64,000 bases of DNA, taken from assembly GCA_947567425.1 (NCBI GenBank), contig CANOLV010000005.1:1-64000 (forward strand). Reading direction: 5' to 3'. Origin of the DNA: an uncultured Porphyromonadaceae bacterium. GTDB lineage: Bacteria > Bacteroidota > Bacteroidia > Bacteroidales > Muribaculaceae. A program made the translations under genes and the position numbers. Shown here piece after piece: positions 1-8,285 of the stretch. The notes under the pieces were generated by a model that worked only from the letters and a program-made list of their open reading frames with translations, was not told the DNA's origin and ran no database searches. Position 1 is the stretch's first letter; each line of letters opens with the position of its first letter.

Positions 1-52
1 AAGGACTCCCTGATTATGAGTCAGGTGCTCTAACCAACTGAGCTATGGGACC
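1..52 (-). tRNA. tRNA-Met (CAT), 3' part cut by window edge
   Basis: On the minus strand the sequence begins GGTCCCA (acceptor arm), then TA, a D-arm with AGCTCAGTTGGTTAGAGC, and an anticodon arm CCTGA-CTCATAA-TCAGG whose seven-base loop carries CAT. The T-arm and 3' acceptor strand lie beyond the left edge. G at position 1 argues against the initiator tRNA; the D-arm matches elongator tRNA-Met better than the CAT-reading tRNA-Ile, but the missing half prevents a firm choice. Confidence 0.9.
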
Positions 53-71
53 TGCTTCTGTAAAGCGATTG

Positions 72-103
72 CAAAGTTATGGAGTTTTTTTGACATTTGC
101 AAT
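72..103 (-). promoter_or_regulatory. Promoter of the tRNA-Met gene
   Basis: Reading the minus strand, TAACTTTG (72-79) matches the Bacteroidetes -7 consensus TAnnTTTG, and ATTG (100-103) sits 20 bases upstream as a near-consensus -33 element. The tRNA begins 19 bases downstream of the -7 box. The rest of the stretch between this site and the lpxB stop at 317 shows no gene; a 73-codon open frame there is Lys/Pro-rich and runs into the tRNA, so it is not called. Confidence 0.6.
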
Positions 104-316
104 AGGTGGCTCGAATTTTGGGTGATATTTTTTTGTTTTTGGCTCATTTTTTTCTGCGGAGAGGGCATAGGCGCTGGTTGAGCGTTTTCTGAGAGTAACG
201 GGGGTGGCGTTGCGGTAGCAATCTTGCGCTTTGGTTTATGTGATGAAGATATTTCAGTCGGCATTCAGTTCGCGCTTAGTCTCGGTGCGGATGGGCTTTG
301 ATTCCGGAGGGAGCGG

Positions 317-1471
317 TCAAGCGTCGGGTTTGTGGCGTTTGAGTGACTTCAGGTCGCTGATGATGGCTGAGGCTGTGGTGGGGGCGGCGGGTGAGTCGCC
401 GAGTTTTTCGCGTAGTTCGCGGTAACCTTCAAGCTGGTTGTCGTGTCCGGGACGTCCGGGCAATATGTCGTTAAGTTTTCGGGCTATGGCTTGCGGTGTG
501 CAGAGGTGGAGGAGCATTTCGGGCACTATTTCGTGTCCGGCGATCAGGTTGGGGAGTGATACGAACGGTATTTTTAGTATTTTTGACATTATGTCGTATG
601 TCAGTTTCAGTCCGTTTGATCTGTAGCAGACTATCTGCGGGGTTCCTATCAGGGCGCATTCGAGGGTGGCGGTTCCGGAGGTGACGAGTGCCGCCTGTGC
701 GTGGCGCATGAGCGAGAATGTGTCGTCGGTGACGATAGGTGTCCCCGGGGTCAGGAAGTATCCATAGTACGGGAGGTCTATTCCAGGCGCGGCGGCCACG
801 ACTGTCTGCAGGTCGGGAAATTGGCGTGCGGCCTGTTCCATCACCATTAGGTTGTTTTTTATCTCGCCGCGTCTGCTGCCGGGAATCAGTGCGAGTATCG
901 GTCGGTCGGATAGCCTGTGACGGTCGAGGAATTCTTCGCGGGAGGGGGTTGCCGTGAGCCGGAGGTCGATCTCCTCTTTCGACGGATTGCCTACGTAAGT
1001 GGCCCGGTAGTCGTGGCGTGACCGGTAGAATTCGGGTTCGAACGGCAGAATGCAATATACGTGGCGGATTAATTCTTTGATTTGCTTTACCCGATGTTCT
1101 TTCCACGCCCACACTTTGGGCGATATATAGTAATATGTGGGGATTCCGAGCGACTTGGCAAATTTGGCTAATTTGAGGTTGAAGCTCGGATAGTCTACGA
1201 GGATCAGCGCGTCGGGACGGCAGCCGGCGATGGCTTTTTGGGCTTTTTTGAGGTTGCCGAGCACGGTGGGCAGATGGCGTATGACTTCGCTGAATCCCAT
1301 GAAAGCCATGTCTCGATAGTGTATGACCGGATCGTGTCCGGCTTCCCGGGCCATAAGGTCGCCTCCGAGAAATTCAAATTCGGCCTTTTTGTCCTGGATC
1401 CGCAGAGCCTGGATGAGACAGGATGCATGTATGTCGCCGGAGGCTTCACCGGCAGATAGGAAGTACTTCAT
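317..1471 (-). CDS. lpxB: Lipid-A-disaccharide synthase LpxB
   Basis: LpxB joins UDP-2,3-diacylglucosamine to 2,3-diacylglucosamine-1-phosphate to form the lipid A disaccharide at the inner face of the cytoplasmic membrane. The 384-residue product has the usual family length and starts MKYFLSAGEASGDIHAS, with the signature GEASGD at residues 8-13; further family motifs are YYISPKVWAWKEHR and LIPGSRRGEI. I chose the ATG at 1471 rather than an in-frame start ten codons upstream because the family begins at this point and because a -7 box (1499-1506) would put the upstream codon before the transcript start. It is monocistronic as far as visible: the tRNA follows at 52, and the xylose operon diverges behind it. 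Confidence 0.95.
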   Translation of the reverse strand: MKYFLSAGEASGDIHASCLIQALRIQDKKAEFEFLGGDLMAREAGHDPVIHYRDMAFMGFSEVIRHLPTVLGNLKKAQKAIAGCRPDALILVDYPSFNLKLAKFAKSLGIPTYYYISPKVWAWKEHRVKQIKELIRHVYCILPFEPEFYRSRHDYRATYVGNPSKEEIDLRLTATPSREEFLDRHRLSDRPILALIPGSRRGEIKNNLMVMEQAARQFPDLQTVVAAAPGIDLPYYGYFLTPGTPIVTDDTFSLMRHAQAALVTSGTATLECALIGTPQIVCYRSNGLKLTYDIMSKILKIPFVSLPNLIAGHEIVPEMLLHLCTPQAIARKLNDILPGRPGHDNQLEGYRELREKLGDSPAAPTTASAIISDLKSLKRHKPDA

Positions 1472-1498
1472 AACGGCATGGTTTATCGGGTTGATGTG

Positions 1499-1506
1499 CA
1501 AATTTA
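1499..1506 (-). promoter_or_regulatory. -7 box upstream of lpxB
   Basis: Minus-strand TAAATTTG, an exact TAnnTTTG match, ends 27 bases before the chosen lpxB start. No clear TTTG -33 element stands 19-21 bases farther up, so the site is moderate evidence only. Confidence 0.45.
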
Positions 1507-1705
1507 CTGAAAAAAAATCCTTGAACCACGGATTAACGATTTTTAACCGACAGCCGGGCGTGCATCCGTAGGCCTAACCTGCAAAATGTCAAAAATACAA
1601 TAAGTCCGGTGTGGCCGGTTGATGCCGCTGTGGGTTGATGCCACGGTCTGCGTATGTGAGGGGCTTATTGTCGGATGTATGATATATCCAGTCCGGCAAG
1701 AGTGG

Positions 1706-1738
1706 CGATTCTTATCGTGTACAATATGATAAGAATCG
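1706..1738. repeat. Perfect inverted repeat, 11-bp arms, 11-base spacer
   Basis: CGATTCTTATC (1706-1716) is exactly repeated in inverse orientation as GATAAGAATCG (1728-1738). It lies about 70 bp upstream of the -33 element of the xylose operon and has no T-tract on either side, so it does not look like a terminator. It could be an upstream operator or a cruciform-forming site. Elsewhere in the 1507-1784 stretch I see only a direct repeat GGTTGATGCC (1617-1626 and 1633-1642) and no gene. Confidence 0.5.
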
Positions 1739-1784
1739 GAATGATATTGTAATATGTATGAAAACTATGGTGCAGATATATAAT

Positions 1785-1798
1785 ATGTTATATAACAT
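1785..1798. promoter_or_regulatory. Candidate operator of the xylose operon (14-bp palindrome)
   Basis: ATGTTATATAACAT is a perfect palindrome ending nine bases before the -33 element of the xylose-operon promoter. Written as TATGTT-N4-AACAT it has the same arms and spacing as a repeat at 32609-32624 in front of the arabinose operon. The obvious candidate binder is the NUDIX regulator encoded just downstream; that assignment is inference. Confidence 0.5.
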
Positions 1799-1807
1799 GT
1801 TTTGAGT

Positions 1808-1838
1808 TTTGTTATGTCGGAGTGAATGTGTAATTTTG
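1808..1838 (+). promoter_or_regulatory. Promoter of the xylose operon
   Basis: TTTG (1808-1811) and TAATTTTG (1831-1838) match both elements of the Bacteroidetes promoter consensus with a 19-base spacer. The regulator's ATG follows 24 bases after the -7 box. This is the best-formed promoter in the window. Confidence 0.75.
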
Positions 1839-1862
1839 TGCAGAATAAATAAATGAAGCGAT

Positions 1863-2582
1863 ATGCAACATCCACCTTTGGCAAATAATCATATATCCGT
1901 GGATTGCGTCCTGATGGGTTTTGACGGCGAGCGTCTCAACGTTCTGCTGATCCACAGGAGCGCGGAAGAAGATGGCGACGACTATCGCGACATGAAGCTT
2001 CCCGGCAGTCTGATATATCAGGATGAGGATCTTGACCAGGCGGCCACGAGGGTGCTTCATGAGCTTACGGGGTTAAAGAAGGTCAATATGATGCAGTTCA
2101 AGGCCTTCGGCTCGAAAAACCGCACTAGCGACCCCCGTGACGTGCGTTGGCTCGAACGGGCGCAGAAGGCTCATGTGGAGCGTATCGTGACCATAGCATA
2201 TCTGGCGTTGGTTAAGATAGACCGAGCCGACGACACTCTTCTGTCGGAGCACAATGCGGAGTGGGTCCCGGTGGAGAATGTAGGTCCGCTGGCATTTGAC
2301 CACAATCTGATTCTTAAGGAAGCGTTGGACTATGTCAGGCGCGAGGCCGACGGCTCTCCGGCCATATTGTTCGAACTCCTTCCCCGGAAGTTCACGGCGC
2401 TTCAGCTCCGGACGCTGTTTGAGGTGGTCTACGATAAGAAGACGGATGTGCGCAACTTCCATAAGAAGATAGGATCCATGCCCTACATCGTGGCTCTTGA
2501 CGAGAAGGAGCGCGGAGTAGCCCACCGTGCCGCCCGCTACTATCGCTTCGACAGGAAGATATATAATAGAAACAGAAGATAA
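1863..2582 (+). CDS. NUDIX-fold transcriptional regulator of xylose utilisation
   Basis: The 239-residue protein has an N-terminal NUDIX fold (about residues 10-150) and a C-terminal winged-helix region (about 160-235; key stretch TALQLRTLFEVV then RNFHKKI), the layout of NrtR/AraR-type regulators. The NUDIX box (residues 48-71) is degenerate: it reads RVLHELTGL where an active enzyme has the REUxEExGU signature, so hydrolysis is unlikely and sugar sensing more likely. It leads the operon with xylB 29 bp downstream, and I infer that it senses xylose or xylulose and controls its own promoter. It is a paralogue of the arabinose-cluster regulator at 28891-29568, sharing the ELTGL box and the RNFxKKI-type helix. 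Confidence 0.85.
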   Translation: MQHPPLANNHISVDCVLMGFDGERLNVLLIHRSAEEDGDDYRDMKLPGSLIYQDEDLDQAATRVLHELTGLKKVNMMQFKAFGSKNRTSDPRDVRWLERAQKAHVERIVTIAYLALVKIDRADDTLLSEHNAEWVPVENVGPLAFDHNLILKEALDYVRREADGSPAILFELLPRKFTALQLRTLFEVVYDKKTDVRNFHKKIGSMPYIVALDEKERGVAHRAARYYRFDRKIYNRNRR

Positions 2583-2611
2583 TCAAGTATATAAAATAAT
2601 AGACAGCGACT

Positions 2612-4105
2612 ATGTATTTATTAGGTTACGATATAGGAAGTTCGTCGGTCAAGGCCAGCCTTGTCGATGCCGAATCGGGCAAATGTGTTTCGTCGGCGTT
2701 CTTCCCTAAGAGCGAGGCCGAGATCATATCGGTCAAGCAGGGATGGGCCGAGCAGCATCCCGACCAGTGGTGGAAACATCTTTCGGAAGCTACGGCGGCT
2801 GTGCTTGCAGAGTCCAAGGTTGCTCCTGAAGATATAAAGGCCATAGGCATATCATATCAGATGCATGGCCTGGTCTGTGTGGACAAGGACCGCAATGTAC
2901 TTCGTCCGGCCATAATATGGTGTGATTCTCGCGGCGTCCCATTCGGGGAAAAGGCATTCCGCGAGCTTGGACAAGAACGATGCCTGAGCCATCTGCTCAA
3001 CTCGCCGGGCAACTTCACCGCCACCAAGTTGCGCTGGGTCAAGGAGAATGAGCCGGAACTTTTTGAGAAAATAGACAAGATCATGCTTCCGGGCGATTAT
3101 ATCGCCATGCGTCTGACCGACCGTATATGCACCACCGTCTCCGGATTGTCGGAGGCCATGCTTTGGGACTTCAAGAACAACCGTTTGGCCGACTTCCTGA
3201 TGGAGTATCTCGAATTCAGGCCGTCGATCATACCTGAAATAGTGCCAACCTTTGCAGTCCAGGGGCATCTGACCGCTAAAGCGGCTTCGGAGTTAGGACT
3301 GGCCGAGGGAACACCGGTATCGTACCGCGCCGGTGATCAGCCCAACAATGCGCTGTCGCTCAATGTGTTCAATCCGGGCGAAATCGCTTCTACGGCCGGC
3401 ACGTCTGGTGTGGTCTATGGAGTCAACGGCGAAGTGAGCTACGATCCTAAATCGAGGGTCAACACATTCGCCCACGTCAACCATGACGACGGGCTTACAC
3501 GAATGGGTGTGCTCCTTTGCATCAACGGCACAGGCATACTTAATTCATGGATCAAGAGAAATGTGGCTCCCGAGGGTATCTCATATCCGGCTATGAACGA
3601 CCTTGCCTCCGGAGTGGGCATTGGCAGCGAAGGTGTGAGCATACTTCCTTTCGGCAACGGTGCGGAGCGTGTGCTTGAGAACCGCGAGATCGGCAGCTCA
3701 ATCCATGGAGTCAATTTCCTCAAGCATGACAAGCGCCATCTGGTCCGCGCGGCCCAGGAGGGAATAGTGTTCTCCTTCCAGTACGGCATAGAGATCATGG
3801 AACAGATGGGCATGGATGTGAAGAAGATTCATGCCGGACACGCCAATATGTTCCTGAGTCCTATATTCCGCGAGACTCTGGCAGGTGTGAGCGGCGCCAC
3901 GATCGAGCTGTTCAACACCGACGGCTCAGTAGGCGCGGCCAAGGGAGCCGGAATGGGAGCCGGAATTTACAAGGACAACAACGAGGCTTTCGCCACCCTC
4001 GACCGTATAGAGGTGATAGAGCCCAAGGAGTCGGATCGGCAGGCATATACCGACGCTTACGAGCTTTGGAAGGAAAGATTAAACAAAGAATTGAATAACA
4101 ACTAA
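2612..4105 (+). CDS. xylB: Xylulokinase XylB
   Basis: FGGY-family kinase that phosphorylates D-xylulose with ATP to xylulose 5-phosphate. The 497-residue protein begins with the phosphate-binding motif GYDIGSSSVKASLVD, followed by GISYQMHGLV and IIWCDSRG; the likely catalytic Asp is in RAGDQPNNALS, and STAGTSGVVYG is the adenosine-phosphate loop. Length is typical. It lies between the regulator (29 bp gap) and xylA (30 bp gap), which fixes xylulose as the substrate rather than another FGGY substrate. Confidence 0.95.
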   Translation: MYLLGYDIGSSSVKASLVDAESGKCVSSAFFPKSEAEIISVKQGWAEQHPDQWWKHLSEATAAVLAESKVAPEDIKAIGISYQMHGLVCVDKDRNVLRPAIIWCDSRGVPFGEKAFRELGQERCLSHLLNSPGNFTATKLRWVKENEPELFEKIDKIMLPGDYIAMRLTDRICTTVSGLSEAMLWDFKNNRLADFLMEYLEFRPSIIPEIVPTFAVQGHLTAKAASELGLAEGTPVSYRAGDQPNNALSLNVFNPGEIASTAGTSGVVYGVNGEVSYDPKSRVNTFAHVNHDDGLTRMGVLLCINGTGILNSWIKRNVAPEGISYPAMNDLASGVGIGSEGVSILPFGNGAERVLENREIGSSIHGVNFLKHDKRHLVRAAQEGIVFSFQYGIEIMEQMGMDVKKIHAGHANMFLSPIFRETLAGVSGATIELFNTDGSVGAAKGAGMGAGIYKDNNEAFATLDRIEVIEPKESDRQAYTDAYELWKERLNKELNNN

Positions 4106-4135
4106 ATAATTAACAAACTAACTTATTAAAGAATT

Positions 4136-5446
4136 ATGAAAGAATATTTTCCCGAGATCGGCAAGATCAAATTTGAAGGCAAAGAGAGCAAAAATCCTAT
4201 GGCCTACCGTTACTACGATGCCGAAAAGGTGATTCTGGGCAAGCCCATGAAGGAGTGGCTCAAATTTGCCATGGCATGGTGGCACACTCTCTGTGCAGAA
4301 GGCGGCGACCAGTTCGGCGGCGGAACCAAGAAATTCCCCTGGAACGAAGCTCCCGACGCAATGACTGCCGCAAAGCAGCGTGCTGAAGCCGGATTTGAAA
4401 TCATGCAGAAGCTCGGAATCGAATATTTCTGCTTCCATGACACCGACCTTATCGGCGACCTTGACGATATCGACAGCTACGAAGCCCGTATGAAGGAAAT
4501 CACCGAATATCTTAAGGGTCTGATGGATAAGACCGGCATAAAGAACCTCTGGGGAACTGCCAACGTGTTCGGCAACGCCCGCTATATGAACGGAGCCGCC
4601 ACCAATCCGGACTTTGACGTAGTGGCACGCGCCGCCGTACAGATTAAGAACGCTATCGACGCCACTATCGCTCTCGGCGGTCAGAATTATGTGTTCTGGG
4701 GTGGACGTGAGGGCTACATGAGCCTTCTCAACACTGATCAGAAGCGTGAGAAGGAGCATCTGGCCACCATGCTCACCATAGCCCGCGACTATGCCCGTTC
4801 AAAAGGCTTCACCGGCACATTCCTCATCGAGCCTAAGCCCATGGAACCGACCAAGCATCAATATGACGTAGACACCGAGACTGTCATCGGATTCCTTAAG
4901 ACCCACGGCCTTGACAAGGACTTCAAGGTCAACATCGAGGTTAACCATGCCACTTTGGCCGGACATACGTTTGAGCACGAACTTGCAGTGGCGGTCGACA
5001 ACGGAATGCTCGGTTCGATCGACGCAAACCGCGGCGACTATCAGAACGGCTGGGACACCGACCAGTTTCCGATCGACAATTTCGACCTCACCCAGGCCAT
5101 GATGCAGATTATCCGCAACGGCGGCCTCGGCAACGGCGGTACGAACTTCGATGCCAAGACCCGTCGTAATTCGACCGACCTCGAAGATATCTTCATCGCC
5201 CACATCTCCGGAATGGATGCCATGGCCCGTGCGCTTGAAAGCGCCGCCGCCCTTCTTGAGGAGTCGCCTTACAAGCAGATGCTCGCCGACCGCTACGCTT
5301 CGTTCGACAAGGGTGAAGGCAAGGCGTTCGAAGAGGGTAAACTCTCGCTTGAGCAGGTAGTTGACTATGCCAAGACCCAGGGTGAGCCTAAGCAGACTTC
5401 CGGCAAGCAGGAGCTGTATGAAGCCATCGTCGCCATGTATGCATAA
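4136..5446 (+). CDS. xylA: Xylose isomerase XylA
   Basis: Converts D-xylose to D-xylulose using two divalent metal ions. The 436-residue length fits the longer class II enzymes. Visible active-site segments are FCFHDTDL (catalytic His), [49 protein letters not shown] and [20 protein letters not shown], which carry the metal-binding Glu, Asp and His residues. It stands between xylB and the sugar symporter; a strong hairpin in the following gap (5477-5523) may set the relative amounts of isomerase and transporter. Confidence 0.97.
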   Translation: MKEYFPEIGKIKFEGKESKNPMAYRYYDAEKVILGKPMKEWLKFAMAWWHTLCAEGGDQFGGGTKKFPWNEAPDAMTAAKQRAEAGFEIMQKLGIEYFCFHDTDLIGDLDDIDSYEARMKEITEYLKGLMDKTGIKNLWGTANVFGNARYMNGAATNPDFDVVARAAVQIKNAIDATIALGGQNYVFWGGREGYMSLLNTDQKREKEHLATMLTIARDYARSKGFTGTFLIEPKPMEPTKHQYDVDTETVIGFLKTHGLDKDFKVNIEVNHATLAGHTFEHELAVAVDNGMLGSIDANRGDYQNGWDTDQFPIDNFDLTQAMMQIIRNGGLGNGGTNFDAKTRRNSTDLEDIFIAHISGMDAMARALESAAALLEESPYKQMLADRYASFDKGEGKAFEEGKLSLEQVVDYAKTQGEPKQTSGKQELYEAIVAMYA

Positions 5447-5476
5447 TTTGCCATAGGGAGCAACTTTAGCACATAT

Positions 5477-5523
5477 ATCGTCGCGGCAAGGAGCGTTGGA
5501 GTAATGCTTTTTACCGCGACGAT
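5477..5523 (+). other. Strong RNA hairpin between xylA and the symporter gene
   Basis: Arms ATCGTCGCGG (5477-5486) and CCGCGACGAT (5514-5523) pair perfectly over 10 bp; after a C/A mismatch, AAGGAGC (5488-5494) pairs with GCTTTTT (5506-5512) using two G-U pairs, leaving an 11-base loop. The G-U pairs work only in the plus-strand RNA, the sense of the operon. No U-tract follows, so it is more likely a processing or stability element, or a weak attenuator, than a full terminator. Confidence 0.6.
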
Positions 5524-5581
5524 TTATATTAAGCACTATAACTAACTACAACTTCTTAACCAATCTATATTTCTTTCAATT

Positions 5582-7066
5582 ATGAATTACCAAGAAAAAG
5601 GCAGTAAGATATATTTGTTCTCGATAGTCCTCGTGGCCGTCATGGGCGGACTTCTGTTCGGATATGACACTGCTGTTATTTCCGGAGCGGAAAAGGGATT
5701 GCAGGCGTTCTTTCTGAATGCTACGGACTTTGTCTACACGGATGTCATACATGGAATAACCTCGTCGAGCGCGTTGCTCGGCTGTATCGTTGGAAGCGCG
5801 TTGTCCGGCCTATGTGCGCAGCGTCTGGGACGCAAGCGTTCGCTCGTAGTGGCCGGCGTGTTCTTCTTTGTGTCGGCTCTTGGAAGCTATTATCCTGAAT
5901 TTTTACTGTTTGAATATGGCAAGCCCTCTTATGAGCTTATGCTGATGTTCAATGTCTATAGAATCATAGGTGGCATAGGTGTGGGTCTGGCATCGGCCAT
6001 CTGCCCGATGTATATCGCCGAGGTGGCTCCCTCCGAGATAAGGGGCACGCTCGTGTCATGGAACCAGTTTGCCATCATATTCGGACAGCTGGTGGTATAC
6101 TTCGTCAACTTCATGATCTTGGGAGAACACACTAATCCCATTATCGAGAAGACGGCCGAGAATCTCTATATAGTGCTTCCGCACTCCGACCAATGGACTA
6201 TCTTTACGGGATGGCGCTATATGTTCGGCTCGGAAGGTATCGTGGCGGGACTGTTCACCATACTTGTCTGCTTCGTGCCTGAGTCGCCCCGCTATCTGGC
6301 TCTGACCGGACGCGACGAGAAGGCACTTGCCGTGTTGTCGCGTATCAACGGACTGGCCAAAGCCCGCACTATACTTGCCGACATAAAGGCCACTGTCCAG
6401 GTAAAGAGCGAGCGTCTGTTCTCGTTCGGTGTGATGGTGATCTTTGTCGGCATCATGCTTTCGGTGTTCCAGCAGGCTGTCGGCATCAATGCCGTGCTTT
6501 ACTACGCTCCTCGAATCTTTGATTCAATGGGTATGGGCAATCCGATGGTACAGACCGTCATCATGGGCGTGGTCAACATTGCATTCACTCTCGTGGCAGT
6601 GTTCATGGTGGAGCGCTGGGGCCGCAAGCCTTTGCTCATCAGCGGTTCGCTCGGCATGGCCCTCGGAGCATTGGGTGTGGCGCTGTCCAATGTCATCGCA
6701 GTTCCTCCCATTGTGCCGGTGGTCAGCATCATGGTCTATTCGGCATCGTTCATGTTCTCATGGGGACCGATATGCTGGGTGCTCATAGCGGAAATCTTCC
6801 CGAACACCATCCGCGGCGCCGCCATGGCCATAGCTGTGGCTTTCCAATGGATATTCAATTTCATCGTGTCGAGCACATTCGTGCCGATGTACAATATGCA
6901 TCTCGGTGAGATGGGCGACAAGTTCGGCCACATGTTTGTCTACGCCTTGTATGGCATTATCTGTGTCGTGGCCGCTATATTTGTCTATCGACTTGTGCCT
7001 GAGACAAAGGGCAAGACCCTTGAGCAGATGTCGGCCCTCTGGCGTAAGCGCGACAAGGCCGGCTGA
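5582..7066 (+). CDS. xylE: MFS sugar:H+ symporter, probably for D-xylose
   Basis: A 494-residue sugar-porter-family transporter with about 12 membrane segments. Family signatures are GYDTAVISG in helix 1, RLGRKRS in the first cytoplasmic loop, PESPRYL, QQAVGINAVLYYAPRIF in helix 7, ERWGRKPLL, and VPETKGKTLEQM at the C-terminus. It closes the xylose operon (135 bp after xylA, terminator at 7110-7155), so xylose is the likely substrate; an arabinose or hexose porter would share all these motifs. The gene name is by analogy with the E. coli xylose symporter. Confidence 0.88.
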   Translation: MNYQEKGSKIYLFSIVLVAVMGGLLFGYDTAVISGAEKGLQAFFLNATDFVYTDVIHGITSSSALLGCIVGSALSGLCAQRLGRKRSLVVAGVFFFVSALGSYYPEFLLFEYGKPSYELMLMFNVYRIIGGIGVGLASAICPMYIAEVAPSEIRGTLVSWNQFAIIFGQLVVYFVNFMILGEHTNPIIEKTAENLYIVLPHSDQWTIFTGWRYMFGSEGIVAGLFTILVCFVPESPRYLALTGRDEKALAVLSRINGLAKARTILADIKATVQVKSERLFSFGVMVIFVGIMLSVFQQAVGINAVLYYAPRIFDSMGMGNPMVQTVIMGVVNIAFTLVAVFMVERWGRKPLLISGSLGMALGALGVALSNVIAVPPIVPVVSIMVYSASFMFSWGPICWVLIAEIFPNTIRGAAMAIAVAFQWIFNFIVSSTFVPMYNMHLGEMGDKFGHMFVYALYGIICVVAAIFVYRLVPETKGKTLEQMSALWRKRDKAG

Positions 7067-7109
7067 TGCGAAATGCCGCGACTTTTTAGGTTATAATGTT
7101 TGTAATATG

Positions 7110-7155
7110 TCCCGTCCGCAGTCTCGTTAAAACCGAGCGTGGGCGGGATTTTTTT
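7110..7155 (+). terminator. Rho-independent terminator of the xylose operon
   Basis: TCCCGTCC (7110-7117) pairs with GGGCGGGA (7141-7148) with one G-T pair, with an inner CTCG/CGAG stem, followed directly by seven T residues (7149-7155). It lies 44 bp after the symporter stop. Confidence 0.9.
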
Positions 7156-7181
7156 GTTTTCTCCGGGCAGAAACTTTTTAC

Positions 7182-7189
7182 TAACTTTG
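7182..7189 (+). promoter_or_regulatory. -7 box of the lipoprotein/repeat-protein pair
   Basis: TAACTTTG matches TAnnTTTG exactly. A TTTG stands at 7153-7156, but with a 25-base spacer it is too far for a good -33 element. The box is only ten bases from an ATG at 7200, which favours the in-frame ATG at 7221 as the real start. Confidence 0.5.
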
Positions 7190-7220
7190 GTGTCGGGTTA
7201 TGTTTATGCCAAGTGATGTT

Positions 7221-8285
7221 ATGCGAAGATTGTTAAGCCTGTCCATGGCGAATCTGCTATTGCTGATGTCGGCCATGTGGAGTTTGTTCTGCCTGGCGGG
7301 ATGCTCCGGGAGAGACGCCTGCGTGGAGGCCAATGCCATGTATTATTGGCGCACGACGTTGAAGCTGACATCGGCGGAGCGTGAATTTCTGGACGATAAC
7401 GAAATCGGCATTATATATCTGCATCTTTTTGATGTGGTCGATGCGGGAGGCGTACTCAGGCCGTCGTCGACATTGCTGTTCCACGATACTCTTCCGGCGG
7501 GGCTTAGGATTGTGCCTACTGTGTTTATCGCTCCAGATGCGCTGTCAGGCAATGCTCCATCCGATTCGCTGGGCGCTCTGATAGTGCGCCGGGCCGATCA
7601 GATGATGGCAAAGAACGGATATGACGTGCCCGACGAGATTCAGATAGACTTTGACTGGACGCGTTCAAACAGAGATAAGTATTTCCGGATTCTTGAGTCG
7701 GCAAGGGGGATAATGCAGATGCGTGGCGGACGGCTCTCGACCACTGTCAGGCTTCATCAGCTCGTGCAATCGGCACCTCCGGCCGACTATGGAGTGCTGA
7801 TGGTGTACAATGTCGGCAATATAACGGATCCGCGTGAGAGTAATTCCATACTTTCCAGCAGGACTGTGAGGCCATATCTGAAGGCTCTGTCGGACTACAG
7901 GCTTCCGCTCGTCACGGCTTTGCCCGTCTACAGTTGGGACGTGGTGTTTTCCGGCGGTAAGTTTAAAGCCATAGCGCATTCGCTCAACACAGCCGATACC
8001 GCCATGTTTGCCCCGATGGGCGACGGTCGGTTCCGATGCAGAAAGTACGGGCCTCTTGCAATGGCCGGACGCAGGGGTGGAATTGAGGGGCGTATATATC
8101 CGGGCGACGTGGTCCGCCATGAATTTGTCGAAGATTCAGTATTGTCGGCCGTGCTGTCCGACATACGGTCGGTATCCCGGCCGGTGGCGGAAAGAATAGT
8201 GCTTTATCATCTTGACGAAAAATCAATAAAACAATATGATGCCGAATTTATTCAAAAACTTATTGGCGGGTCTGGTGCTGATTAG
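7221..8285 (+). CDS. Lipoprotein of unknown function, TIM-barrel-like
   Basis: The protein starts MRRLLSLSM with a hydrophobic stretch and a lipobox LAGC (Cys 28 from this start), so it should be an outer-membrane or periplasmic lipoprotein. I preferred the ATG at 7221 over 7200 because the longer form would put an acidic residue in the signal n-region and start almost at the predicted transcription start. The body of about 325 residues has alternating strand/helix segments and an acidic motif EIQIDFDWT followed by a helix, reminiscent of a glycosidase-like TIM barrel, but I cannot name a family. It overlaps the next gene by 50 bp, so the two are translated together and probably work together. 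Confidence 0.8.
   Translation: MRRLLSLSMANLLLLMSAMWSLFCLAGCSGRDACVEANAMYYWRTTLKLTSAEREFLDDNEIGIIYLHLFDVVDAGGVLRPSSTLLFHDTLPAGLRIVPTVFIAPDALSGNAPSDSLGALIVRRADQMMAKNGYDVPDEIQIDFDWTRSNRDKYFRILESARGIMQMRGGRLSTTVRLHQLVQSAPPADYGVLMVYNVGNITDPRESNSILSSRTVRPYLKALSDYRLPLVTALPVYSWDVVFSGGKFKAIAHSLNTADTAMFAPMGDGRFRCRKYGPLAMAGRRGGIEGRIYPGDVVRHEFVEDSVLSAVLSDIRSVSRPVAERIVLYHLDEKSIKQYDAEFIQKLIGGSGAD

Noticed and set aside
43-264. Minus-strand 73-codon frame after lpxB
   Set aside because: Low-complexity Lys/Pro/Ser translation that runs into the tRNA 5' end and across the tRNA promoter.
471-1112. Minus-strand open frame of 213 codons
   Set aside because: Alternative frame inside lpxB; Arg/Pro/Thr-rich translation typical of out-of-frame coding DNA.
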